From positions 1 to 23,035 of the forward strand of contig DPMS01000610.1 of the NCBI GenBank assembly GCA_003541285.1: a DNA stretch of 23,035 bases, read 5' to 3'. The DNA is from Actinomycetota bacterium (GTDB taxonomy: Bacteria > Actinomycetota > Actinomycetes > Streptosporangiales > Streptosporangiaceae). A program made the translations under genes and the position numbers. Below, in pieces: positions 7,923 through 15,053 of this stretch. The first letter of the stretch is position 1. Every line of letters starts with the position of its first letter. Below the pieces are notes generated by a model. The model was not told the DNA's origin, ran no database searches, and saw only the letters and a program-made list of their open reading frames with translations.

Positions 7923-7976
7923 AGCAGTAACAATCTGTTTCTCAGCAATAACTCTCTGTGTCAGAAAACTGTTCAG
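7923..7976. promoter_or_regulatory. Imperfect tandem repeats, candidate regulator sites
   Basis: AGCAGTAAC-N2-TCTGT-N3-TCAG (7923-7945) is followed by AGCAATAAC-N2-TCTGTG-TCAG (7944-7964). A shorter copy with CTGTTCAG ends at 7976, and another CAGTAAC lies at 7985-7991. The main copies are 21 bases apart, about two helical turns. OmpR-type regulators usually bind direct repeats, so the adjacent regulator is the natural candidate. That link is inference. Confidence 0.5.
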
Positions 7977-8011
7977 GCCTGCGACAGTAACCGGTGGGAA
8001 CCGTGTCCATC

Positions 8012-8027
8012 ATGACAATTTCGTCAT
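8012..8027. promoter_or_regulatory. Short inverted repeat ATGAC-N6-GTCAT
   Basis: Five-base arms at 8012-8016 and 8023-8027 surround an AT-rich centre, about 145 bases before the first oxidase-operon gene. It is a possible operator. Short arms make chance likely. Confidence 0.3.
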
Positions 8028-8170
8028 TGAGTGTCTGCAGTGTTGCCGACGCAGCGCCGTGCTCGCAAGATCAGGTCCGTAACAGGCCTCCGGCCGGGGT
8101 CCAGGGGACACACGCGGCCGGCCCCAATCGTGTGCGCACGGCGCGCCGCGAAGAAGCGAGGTGGTGACTG

Positions 8171-8902
8171 GTGTCTGTGCCAGTCCGTGTCGTGACCCTG
8201 CTGGTGGCGTTCGCCGCAGTGGTTGCCGGTGCGGTCTTCGTTGTCGCCCACTACATCGTGGGCCAGCTGCCAACCGTGGACTACACTTCCGCGGCATCCG
8301 GCGGCCAGGTCAACGTCGTGTTGCAGGAAGACCCGCAGAATAATTCGTCAAGCGTGCCCGACTGGGTCAGCTACTACGTGATGAAGCCGGGCGCGAACCC
8401 GGCGTCCCAGAGTTCGTGGATTCACACGACCCTGTTCAAGGTGCCGGCCAACACCAGGGTGAACGTCACCATCCTCGGCTACGACGGCTGCACACCGCCC
8501 AGGAACAACTACTGGACCCAGATCCAGGGCACGATCGGGGGCACGGTGAGCCTCCAGCAGTTCAAGGACACCGGCAAGCCGCTCGGCTCGACAGTGGTCA
8601 CGCCGACCATCAATGGCTGGGCCCACTGTGCGGTGGGTCACACCTTCGCGATCCCCAGCCTGCACGTGTTCGTGCCGGTGGCCTCGCCCAACACGACCCT
8701 GTTCAACAACAACGCGTGCGGAGACTCACCCTGCGTCTCCGGCCCGTACGCCATGGAGAAGTTCAGTTTCATGACACCCAACCACGGTGGTGCGTTCCGC
8801 TGGCAGTGCTTCGTGCCCTGCGGTGGCGGTTTCCTCGACGGTAACGGTGGCCCGATGGCGACCTTCGGCTACATGGCCGGCCAGATGACGGTGGTGAAGT
8901 AG
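8171..8902 (+). CDS. Anchored cupredoxin-like protein, COX2-like CxxxCG motif
   Basis: The 243-residue protein has one N-terminal membrane segment (about 7-29) and a long outer domain. That domain looks like a cupredoxin related to oxidase subunit II: VGHTFAIPSLHVFVPV (155-170, first copper-ligand His157) is followed by a glycine-rich stretch with CFVPCG (Cys213, Cys217) and then Met229 and Met235. True CuA has CxxxCxxxHxxM. The second cysteine pair is kept here, but the expected histidine is replaced by a Gly/Phe/Asn-rich run. Four more cysteines (107, 153, 183, 188) may form disulfides. The start is GTG, with AGGTGG eight bases before. Its stop touches the subunit II ATG, so it is surely in the oxidase operon. 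It may be an extra subunit, an electron donor or a copper-assembly protein. I do not know a named family for it. Confidence 0.8.
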   Translation: MSVPVRVVTLLVAFAAVVAGAVFVVAHYIVGQLPTVDYTSAASGGQVNVVLQEDPQNNSSSVPDWVSYYVMKPGANPASQSSWIHTTLFKVPANTRVNVTILGYDGCTPPRNNYWTQIQGTIGGTVSLQQFKDTGKPLGSTVVTPTINGWAHCAVGHTFAIPSLHVFVPVASPNTTLFNNNACGDSPCVSGPYAMEKFSFMTPNHGGAFRWQCFVPCGGGFLDGNGGPMATFGYMAGQMTVVK

Positions 8903-9874
8903 ATGAGCACCCCTGAATCCACCGGGGCACGGGCCGCTGAGCCGCGCCACGGGCTGCGCATCCTCGTCATCTGGCTCGTGCTGGCGATCATCGCCGACGT
9001 GCTCACCTGGACCGTGTGGTATCCCCACATGCCGCCCGGCCGCATGTCGGACCAGGCCAAGGGCCAGCAGTTCGACATCGCGGTCATGGCCATGCTGTGC
9101 TTCCCGGTGCTGCTGTTCATCTGGACCTACTTCGCCTACGCCTTCCTCACCTGGCGCCGCAAGCCGGGCGACGACGAGGACGCCGAGCCGATCTATGGCA
9201 GCACCAAGATCCAGGCCACCTGGATCACCACCACCGCGGTGATCGTGCTCGGCCTGTTCGTGTTCGGCACGGTCGAGCTGATCGTGCCGGCCGGCGCGGG
9301 TGCGGGCGAGGGCCCGTCCCCGATCTGGAAGCCCACCGGGAGCAACTTCCTGCAGGTGCAGGCGATCGGCCAGCAGTGGGCTTGGACCTACCGGTACCCG
9401 CAGTTCGGCGGCATGGAGACCACTTCGCTGGTGCTCCCGGAGGGCCGGCAGGTGGAGATCCACGTCACCTCGCTGGATGTCATCCACAGCTTCTGGTCCT
9501 ACCAGCTCGGCGTGAAGGCCGACGCCAACCCGGGTGTGGACAACGTGGCGTACTTCGTGCCCAAGCAGTTCGGGACGTTCAACGTGCGCTGCAACGAGCT
9601 GTGCGGCATCTGGCACGGCGCCATGTTCAACTACGGCGCCGTGGTGACCCCGACGGCCTTCCAGACCTGGGCGACCACTACGCAGGCCAAGGAGCGGCGC
9701 ATCGGGCTGCTCGCCGCCCTGCCGCCCTACGCGCTGACCTACGACCCGACCGTGATCAAGCAACTCGGCAAGGACCTCACGAACCCCAACATCAACGGCA
9801 TCCTTGGCGGTAACGGTTACTACTACCCGTCCCAGCTCCAGTCGGGTGACCCCGGCGACCCGGTGTCGCCATGA
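8903..9874 (+). CDS. ctaC: Cytochrome c oxidase subunit II (CuA)
   Basis: This is the 323-residue subunit that carries the CuA centre and takes electrons from cytochrome c or another donor. All CuA ligands are visible: His195 in DVIHSFW, then Cys230, Cys234, His238 and Met241 in CNELCGIWHGAM, with the carbonyl-ligand Glu232. WAWTYRYP (159-166) is the aromatic stretch used in electron entry. Three hydrophobic segments (about 19-38, 59-82, 106-127) precede the cupredoxin domain, one more than the usual two. The first may be an uncleaved signal-like anchor. No cytochrome c domain (CxxCH) follows, so it is not a caa3-type fusion. The ATG directly abuts the stop of the cupredoxin-like gene. Subunit I follows after 63 bases. 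Confidence 0.96.
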   Translation: MSTPESTGARAAEPRHGLRILVIWLVLAIIADVLTWTVWYPHMPPGRMSDQAKGQQFDIAVMAMLCFPVLLFIWTYFAYAFLTWRRKPGDDEDAEPIYGSTKIQATWITTTAVIVLGLFVFGTVELIVPAGAGAGEGPSPIWKPTGSNFLQVQAIGQQWAWTYRYPQFGGMETTSLVLPEGRQVEIHVTSLDVIHSFWSYQLGVKADANPGVDNVAYFVPKQFGTFNVRCNELCGIWHGAMFNYGAVVTPTAFQTWATTTQAKERRIGLLAALPPYALTYDPTVIKQLGKDLTNPNINGILGGNGYYYPSQLQSGDPGDPVSP

Positions 9875-9937
9875 GCCGGCCCAGGCCGCGGGATGCGGCG
9901 CACGCACTGACCACTCATTCGATGAAGAGGTGACCGG

Positions 9938-11908
9938 ATGGCCATCGAAACAACACCGGGCGCGGACCGGACCCAGCCTGTCGGCGGGGGCCCCGGAGGA
10001 GGCGCGGCTGCCCGGCCTTGGTGGATGAAGCCAGCCGTCCACACTGGCCTCATCGGCGCCGTGCTCGGCTACCTGTTCGGTAACTGGCTCGGCCACATGA
10101 TCCAGTCGCAGAGCCCCAACTTCGCCCAGGGGCTCAGCGACAGCAGGGACTGGCCGGTCGTGCTCGGGTACGTCTTCGGGACGATCGGCTGGCTGGCCGG
10201 GCTCGGGGTCTTCAACGACCTCGGCCGGCTGCTGCTGGGCAAGCCGCTGCCGGACATCGAGCACGCGCCTGCGAGCGGCCTGGCCAAGTACTTCCGCTAC
10301 ACGCTGGACCACAAGGTCGTCGGCATCCAGTACCTGTTCGGGATGATCACCTACTTCCTGACAGGTGGCCTGTTCGCCATGGCGATCAGGACCGAGCTGC
10401 TGTCGCCGACCTACCACGTGCTGAACGCCAGTCAGTACCTCATGGTGGTTGGCGAGCACTCGGTCATGATGATGATGATGATGTCGTCGGTCGTGCTCGG
10501 GCCGTTCGGGCAGTACTTCGCCCCGCTCATGATCGGGTCGAAGCGGATGGCCTACCCCCGGATCGAGGCGCTCGGCTTCTGGCTCACCCCGCCGGCCTAC
10601 GTGATCCTGCTGTCCGGCATCCTGTTCGGCGGCTTCCCCACCGGCTGGACCGGTTACGCCCCGCTGAACATCCAGGCCGGACCGGGCATGGACTCCTATG
10701 CGCTCGCATTCGGCCTGATGGGGATCTCGATGATCCTGGCCGGCTTCAACATCATCGTGACCTACATCAACTACCGGGCGCCCGGCATGCGGTGGAGCCG
10801 CCTGCCCATGTTCGTGTGGTCGATGTTCACGGTGTCGTTCCTGCAGGTGCTCTCGGTGCCGGTGCTGGTGGCCGGCTGCTACATGATGATCACCGACCGG
10901 ACCGCGCAGACCGCGTTCTTCGCCAACCAGCTTGGTGGCAGCAGCTACCTGTGGGAGAACGTGTTCTGGTTCTTCGGTCACCCCGAGGTGTACATCCTGG
11001 CGCTGCCGGGATTCGGGGTGGTGTCGGAGATCCTGCCGGTGTTCTGCCGCAAGCCGCTGTTCGCCTACAAGGTGGGCGCTGCGGGCATGTTCGGGGTGGC
11101 GCTGCTGAGCTTCTTCGTCTGGCAGCACCACCTGTTCAACAGCGGGATCAACCCGGACATGCGGCCGCTGTACATGCTCACCACCGAGCTGATCTCCATC
11201 CCGACCGGGTTCATCTACCTGGTGGCGCTGGGCACGTTCTGGAAGGCGAAGATCAGGTTCGAGGTCCCGATGCTGTTCGCCATCGGGATGTACTTCAACT
11301 TCCTGCTCGGCGGCGTCTCGGGGGTGTTCCTGTCGGATGTCCCGGCGGACACCACCGAGCACGGCAGCTTCTTCGTGATGGCGCACTTCCACTACACGAT
11401 CATGGGCGGCCTGATCTTCGCGTTCTTCGGCGGCATCTACTACTGGCTGCCCAAGATGCTGGGTGTCGAGCTGAACAAGACGCTCGGGAAGATCCACTTC
11501 TGGACGATGTTCCTGGCCTTCAACTCGACCTTCCTGCCGCTGTTCGCCCTCGGCATGATGGGCATGCCGCGGCGGGTGTTCGAGTACGCCAGAAACCTCC
11601 AGACGCTCAACGACTGGGTGTCCATCTCCTCGTACCTCCTCGGTGTGTCGCTGCTGATCTTCCTGGTCAACTTCATCTGGTCGACCCTGTTCGCCCGGAA
11701 GGAGGCAGCCGCCAACCCGTGGAACGCACGTGGCCTGGAATGGCAGGTGTCCTCACCACCGCCGCCGGAGAACTTCAAGTACATCCCCGTGGTGCTGTCC
11801 GGCTCGTATGAGTACGGCGTGAAGGACGCACCGCCGGTGATGGCTGACCTCAACCCGCCGGTGGGTGTGGTCAGCGCGGCCTACGCCGGCGCAGGAGTGG
11901 AGGCATAA
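9938..11908 (+). CDS. ctaD: Heme-copper oxidase subunit I, divergent
   Basis: This catalytic subunit reduces O2 to water in the membrane. Ligands are in place: heme a His174 and His485, heme a3 His483, CuB His348, His397 and His398, and Tyr352 for the His-Tyr link. GHPEVY (347-352) carries the glutamate typical of A1-type oxidases. Unusual points (by alignment from memory with Paracoccus aa3): the D-channel aspartate of the APDMAFPRMNN stretch is Arg203 in SKRMAYPRIEA, its asparagines are replaced, the GFGN Asn is Gln192, and the K-channel lysine position is Ile426 (PTGFIY). The Mg-site HD pair is His475-Gly476. About 90 extra N-terminal residues add two membrane segments (34-56, 74-95). Met177-182 are six ATGs in a row. 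At 656 residues it is long for the family. GAGGTG five bases before the ATG supports the start. Confidence 0.96.
   Translation: MAIETTPGADRTQPVGGGPGGGAAARPWWMKPAVHTGLIGAVLGYLFGNWLGHMIQSQSPNFAQGLSDSRDWPVVLGYVFGTIGWLAGLGVFNDLGRLLLGKPLPDIEHAPASGLAKYFRYTLDHKVVGIQYLFGMITYFLTGGLFAMAIRTELLSPTYHVLNASQYLMVVGEHSVMMMMMMSSVVLGPFGQYFAPLMIGSKRMAYPRIEALGFWLTPPAYVILLSGILFGGFPTGWTGYAPLNIQAGPGMDSYALAFGLMGISMILAGFNIIVTYINYRAPGMRWSRLPMFVWSMFTVSFLQVLSVPVLVAGCYMMITDRTAQTAFFANQLGGSSYLWENVFWFFGHPEVYILALPGFGVVSEILPVFCRKPLFAYKVGAAGMFGVALLSFFVWQHHLFNSGINPDMRPLYMLTTELISIPTGFIYLVALGTFWKAKIRFEVPMLFAIGMYFNFLLGGVSGVFLSDVPADTTEHGSFFVMAHFHYTIMGGLIFAFFGGIYYWLPKMLGVELNKTLGKIHFWTMFLAFNSTFLPLFALGMMGMPRRVFEYARNLQTLNDWVSISSYLLGVSLLIFLVNFIWSTLFARKEAAANPWNARGLEWQVSSPPPPENFKYIPVVLSGSYEYGVKDAPPVMADLNPPVGVVSAAYAGAGVEA
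10466..10483 (+). repeat. Six consecutive ATG codons inside subunit I
   Basis: A perfect (ATG)6 microsatellite encodes Met177-Met182, three residues after the low-spin heme ligand His174. In-frame slippage would change the helix by whole residues. Confidence 0.95.
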
Positions 11909-11910
11909 CC

Positions 11911-12576
11911 ATGGCCGAGACAACCGCAACCCCTCAGGGCGGACTCGACCGGGCGGCTGAGGAGGCCGGGTTCTACCACGAGGCCACGCTCAACGCGGCA
12001 TGGACAGGCTCCCGCCTTGCCATGGGCGGGCTGTCCTTCCTGTTCGGCTCGTTCGTGTTCGCCTACTTCTACCTGCGCTCGCTGAACTCCAGCGGCCGGT
12101 GGCACGGCTCGGGCTTCATGCAGCCGAACGAGGCGCTGGGCGCGGTGATCATCGCCCTCATCGTGGTCAGCGCCGTCGTGCAGACGCTGGTGCTGCAGCG
12201 GATCAAGGCCGGTAACAAGAAGGCCTGGCAGGCCGGCGCCGCGGTGGCGCTGGTGCTGGGGCTGGCGTCGGTGGCGCTGATGATCCTCATGCTGCTGTTC
12301 CTGCCCTTCTGGCCGGGCAGTTCCGGGTTCTCCAGCCTCTTCACCGGCACCTACCCGGTCTACCTGACCGTCGTCCTGTGTGCCATGGTCTGGCTGGAGA
12401 CGCTCCTGATGAGGTCCCGGTCCATCCCGGCGATCTCCTTCGTGGAGCAGCCCCCGACCTTCACCGAGGCGTTCGCCGTCCAGCGGTTCCAGGCGACACT
12501 GAGCGCCTTCACCGCGGTGTGGAACTACCTCGCGGCGGTCGGCATAGTGTTCTGGGTACTGTTCTACCTGCTCTAG
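11911..12576 (+). CDS. ctaE: Cytochrome c oxidase subunit III
   Basis: The 221-residue membrane subunit supports the catalytic core and proton uptake. Five hydrophobic segments are visible (about 36-54, 77-97, 110-133, 145-164, 196-219), as in the short bacterial form that lacks the first two helices of long COX3. SRLAMGGLSFLFGSFVFAYF (34-53) is the family-like first helix. It begins two bases after the subunit I stop with GGAGG upstream, so it is translated with the operon. No heme or metal site is expected here. No separate subunit IV (actinobacterial CtaF) follows. Confidence 0.92.
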   Translation: MAETTATPQGGLDRAAEEAGFYHEATLNAAWTGSRLAMGGLSFLFGSFVFAYFYLRSLNSSGRWHGSGFMQPNEALGAVIIALIVVSAVVQTLVLQRIKAGNKKAWQAGAAVALVLGLASVALMILMLLFLPFWPGSSGFSSLFTGTYPVYLTVVLCAMVWLETLLMRSRSIPAISFVEQPPTFTEAFAVQRFQATLSAFTAVWNYLAAVGIVFWVLFYLL

Positions 12577-12635
12577 TCGGAAAGGAGCGGCTAGTCCGGA
12601 GGGCCACGTCAAGCCGGCCGGAGGCCACAACCGCT

Positions 12636-13547
12636 ATGAACATGGTTGTCTCGCACTGGTCGGCCAACGTGGCCGCCCTGGCCCTGTACGCGGTGGTCGC
12701 CGCCGCGCATCTGCTCGGGATGCGCGGCCTGGCCACCGACGGCAGAAGGCAGCGGCGGCCGGGTGCGGCTGACCCGGTGGGCGAGGCGGTGGTCTTCCAC
12801 CTCGGCCTGCTGCTGGCGCTGCTGGTTATCGTCTCCCCGGTGGGCTACTGGTCGCAGCGGTTCATCTGGGTCCGCAGTGTGCAGGATGTGCTGCTCGCCA
12901 TCGGGGCGCCAGCGCTGATAGTGCTCGGCGCCCCGTGGCTGCCGCTGCGCCGGGCCTGGCGGCCCGGCCAGGGTAAGAAGCCCCGGCAGGAGGGGCCGGT
13001 CGCGGGCAGCCAGCCCGCGCGATCGGGCCTGCTGCCGGGGGGGTGGGCCCTCCCCGTGCTGGTCACGGTAGCGTTTAGCGTCGTCTGGTGGGTGTGGCAC
13101 CTGCCGGTGCTGTATGACGCGGTGCTGGGCCACTGGCTGGTCTACGCCGCCGAGATGGTCATGTATCTGGGTGCTGGAGTGCTGCTGTGGCTCCAGTTCA
13201 TCGGGTCACGGCCCTACAGCCCCCGGCTCGGGCCGGTTCACCGGGTGGCACTCATGGTCGGCACCGCGACCTCGTGCGCGGTACTCGCCATGATCGGCGT
13301 GTTCGGCAACGGCGTAGCGTATTCCGCCTACTCCGGTACCGAGCACCGCGTCATGAGCGTCGTCGCGGACCAGCAGGTCGGCGGGGCGGTCCTGTCGGTG
13401 ATCCCGCTGGTGCCGTTCGGCATCCTGGCGATCGCGCTCCTCATCGGATGGCTGAACGATGAGGAGTCAGAGAGTACGGCAGCCGGTTTCGACCGGCTGC
13501 TCAAGCCACCAAAGTCAGCCTGGCCGTCCCGGCCCGGGCTGAGATGA
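12636..13547 (+). CDS. CtaG-like cytochrome oxidase assembly protein
   Basis: This polytopic protein (303 residues, about seven hydrophobic segments) matches the caa3-type CtaG family, thought to help CuB or oxidase assembly. The best landmarks are GAPALIVLGAPWLPLRR (90-106), WWVWHLPVLYDAVL (151-164) and ADQQVGG (244-250). In the family a HMxQH-like histidine pair usually precedes the GAP motif. Here that place reads VRSVQDVL (79-86), so both histidines seem lost. His155 is kept. The linker 107-137 is polar and rich in Gly/Pro/Lys. The frame is open further upstream into subunit III, but the ATG at 12636 with GGAGG about 11 bases before is the first sensible start. It lies between subunit III and a small membrane protein. 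Confidence 0.85.
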   Translation: MNMVVSHWSANVAALALYAVVAAAHLLGMRGLATDGRRQRRPGAADPVGEAVVFHLGLLLALLVIVSPVGYWSQRFIWVRSVQDVLLAIGAPALIVLGAPWLPLRRAWRPGQGKKPRQEGPVAGSQPARSGLLPGGWALPVLVTVAFSVVWWVWHLPVLYDAVLGHWLVYAAEMVMYLGAGVLLWLQFIGSRPYSPRLGPVHRVALMVGTATSCAVLAMIGVFGNGVAYSAYSGTEHRVMSVVADQQVGGAVLSVIPLVPFGILAIALLIGWLNDEESESTAAGFDRLLKPPKSAWPSRPGLR

Positions 13548-13575
13548 TCCGTGAGTTGAGTCACAGGAGGCTGGA

Positions 13576-13842
13576 GTGCACGGATTGTTCCTCGCGGACT
13601 TGGGCAATGACTGGAGTCTTGCGGCTTCCATCGAGACCTTCGCGATTCCCGTGGGCCTGTTCGTCATAGTGGCCACGATCCTGTACTTCCTGTACACCAG
13701 GCCGCACGCGGTTCCCGGGCACCGGGACCTGGTGCCTGCCGGAGCTGCCGCGGCGAAGCCCGCCGCAGGGGCGGCGGGCGCGGGCGGGCCCGACACCGGC
13801 GGCCAGGCGGCCGCTGCCGGAGGCACGGAGGGCACGGAGTGA
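13576..13842 (+). CDS. Small single-pass membrane protein in the oxidase operon
   Basis: I do not recognise this 88-residue protein. It has a short outer N-terminus, one strong membrane segment (about 20-41), then YTRPHAVPGHRDLVP (40-54) and an Ala/Gly-rich disordered tail. The start is GTG with AGGAGG six to seven bases upstream, and its stop overlaps the heme O synthase start (GTGA). That tight coupling makes it a real gene. It may be a small accessory or subunit-IV-like part of the oxidase. The shape (one helix, disordered tail) would also suit an assembly factor. Confidence 0.8.
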   Translation: MHGLFLADLGNDWSLAASIETFAIPVGLFVIVATILYFLYTRPHAVPGHRDLVPAGAAAAKPAAGAAGAGGPDTGGQAAAAGGTEGTE

Positions 13843-14867
13843 CACCAGCGACGACGAACGTGCTCCCCGCCGCCCTGGCGGGGCGCCGTTCCGCCCGGGT
13901 CGTCGCCCGCTCGCTCTTCGCGCTGACCAAGCCGAGGATCATCGAGCTTCTGCTGGTCACGACGATCCCCACGATGCTGCTGGCGCAGCGCGGGCTGCCG
14001 TCGGTGCGGCTGCTCGTCGTGACCCTGGTCGGAGGTGCGTTCGCGGCCGGGAGCGCGAACACCATCAACTGCTACATCGACCGCGACATCGACGCGGTGA
14101 TGCGGCGCACCTCCCGCCGGCCCCTGGCCAAGCCCACCCCGCTCGCGGTCATCAAGCCGGCCGAGGCCCTGATCTTCGGCATCCTGCTCGGGGCGGCTTC
14201 CACGGTGCTGCTCGGGACGCTGGTGAACTGGCTGTCCGCCGTGCTGGCCGACGCCGCCATCTTGTTCTACGTCTTCATCTACACCCTCGGGCTGAAGCGC
14301 CGGACGCCGTCCAACATCGTCATCGGCGGCGCGGCCGGCTGCTTCCCGGTCCTGGTCGGCTGGTCGGCGGTGACCGGTACCGTCAGCCTCCCGGCCGTGG
14401 TGCTGTTCGCTGTCATCTTCTTCTGGACCCCGCCCCACTTCTGGGCGCTCGCCATGAAGTTCAAGGATGACTACGCGGCGGCCAGCGTGCCGATGCTGCC
14501 GGTGGTGGCACCCCCGACCGTGGTGGCGCGCAAGATCCTCATCTACTCGTACATCATGGTGGCGACCACCCTGGTGCTCGGCCCGTATGCGGGGTGGCTG
14601 TACACGGCGTGCGCGGTGGCCCTTGGCGGCTGGTTCCTGGTGGAGGCCCACCGGCTGCAGATCCGGGTCGCCCGGGTCGGGGACAGCGCGGTGGCAGCCC
14701 CTGCCCAGGTGGCCGACCCCAAGATCACCGAGGGCGCCTGCGCGGGCGTGGCACAGCCAAGCGCCAACCCCGCACCCATGCGCCTGTTCCACCTGTCCAT
14801 CGCCTACCTCACCCTGCTGTTCGCGGTCATCGCGGTCACCTCGCTCCTGCCATGGGGCACCTGGTAG
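13839..14867 (+). CDS. ctaB: Heme O synthase (protoheme IX farnesyltransferase)
   Basis: This is a membrane UbiA-family prenyltransferase that adds a farnesyl group to heme B to make heme O, the precursor of heme A for aa3 oxidases. It has 342 residues. TKPRIIEL (30-37) leads into the first helix. The Mg-diphosphate motif NCYIDRDID (77-85) gives Asn77, Asp81 and Asp85 (NxxxDxxxD), followed by MRRTSRRPL (88-96). The second cytoplasmic motif is YTLGLKRRTPSNIVIGG (148-164). A late loop (about 275-318) is long, Ala-rich and probably disordered. It starts at GTG overlapping the upstream stop, with GGAGGG about six bases before. It is the last gene of the oxidase operon. Heme A synthase (CtaA) is not in the window. 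Confidence 0.96.
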   Translation: MTPATTNVLPAALAGRRSARVVARSLFALTKPRIIELLLVTTIPTMLLAQRGLPSVRLLVVTLVGGAFAAGSANTINCYIDRDIDAVMRRTSRRPLAKPTPLAVIKPAEALIFGILLGAASTVLLGTLVNWLSAVLADAAILFYVFIYTLGLKRRTPSNIVIGGAAGCFPVLVGWSAVTGTVSLPAVVLFAVIFFWTPPHFWALAMKFKDDYAAASVPMLPVVAPPTVVARKILIYSYIMVATTLVLGPYAGWLYTACAVALGGWFLVEAHRLQIRVARVGDSAVAAPAQVADPKITEGACAGVAQPSANPAPMRLFHLSIAYLTLLFAVIAVTSLLPWGTW

Positions 14868-14904
14868 CAGCCGCCCGGGCTCGCTGGCCGCTGCGCTGGT
14901 GTCA

Positions 14905-14948
14905 TCCCTGCGGGTGACGCGGGGTGAGTCCCTGCGGGTGACGCGGGG
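14905..14948. repeat. 20-bp direct repeat, 24-bp period
   Basis: TCCCTGCGGGTGACGCGGGG occurs twice without mismatch, at 14905-14924 and 14929-14948, separated by TGAG. It lies in the 186-base spacer between ctaB and the LolA-like gene. It could be a double protein site upstream of that operon or a minisatellite. A promoter is not obvious. Confidence 0.9.
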
Positions 14949-15053
14949 ACGGCCTAACTGGCATAGCCTGGCAGGAACGGTCGCATTCCGGGGCCGGGCC
15001 TGCGCTCGCGCAGGATCTGTTTCCAGCCTCGGCAGAGCGAGTGTGAGGTGGCC

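Larger units (their letters stand above)
7787..8170. other. Shared control region between the regulator and oxidase operons
   Basis: This 384-base divergent spacer has no supportable gene. Its middle is clearly less GC-rich than the genes around it. It holds a 6-bp-arm inverted repeat near the regulator start, imperfect tandem repeats at 7923-7976 and a short inverted repeat at 8012-8027. CAGTAAC occurs at both 7925 and 7985. I could not pick confident -35/-10 boxes. A TTGACC on the minus strand near 7857-7862 is one weak candidate for the regulator promoter. Confidence 0.7.

Noticed and set aside
8008..8050. Possible sigma-70-like promoter for the oxidase operon
   Set aside because: TGACAA and TTGAGT look like -35 boxes but no convincing -10 lies at a suitable distance.
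8726..11497. A 923-codon open frame on the minus strand across subunits II and I
   Set aside because: Its translation is rich in His, Glu, Gln, Arg and Pro without domain pattern, and it lies antisense to clear oxidase genes. It is a high-GC shadow frame.
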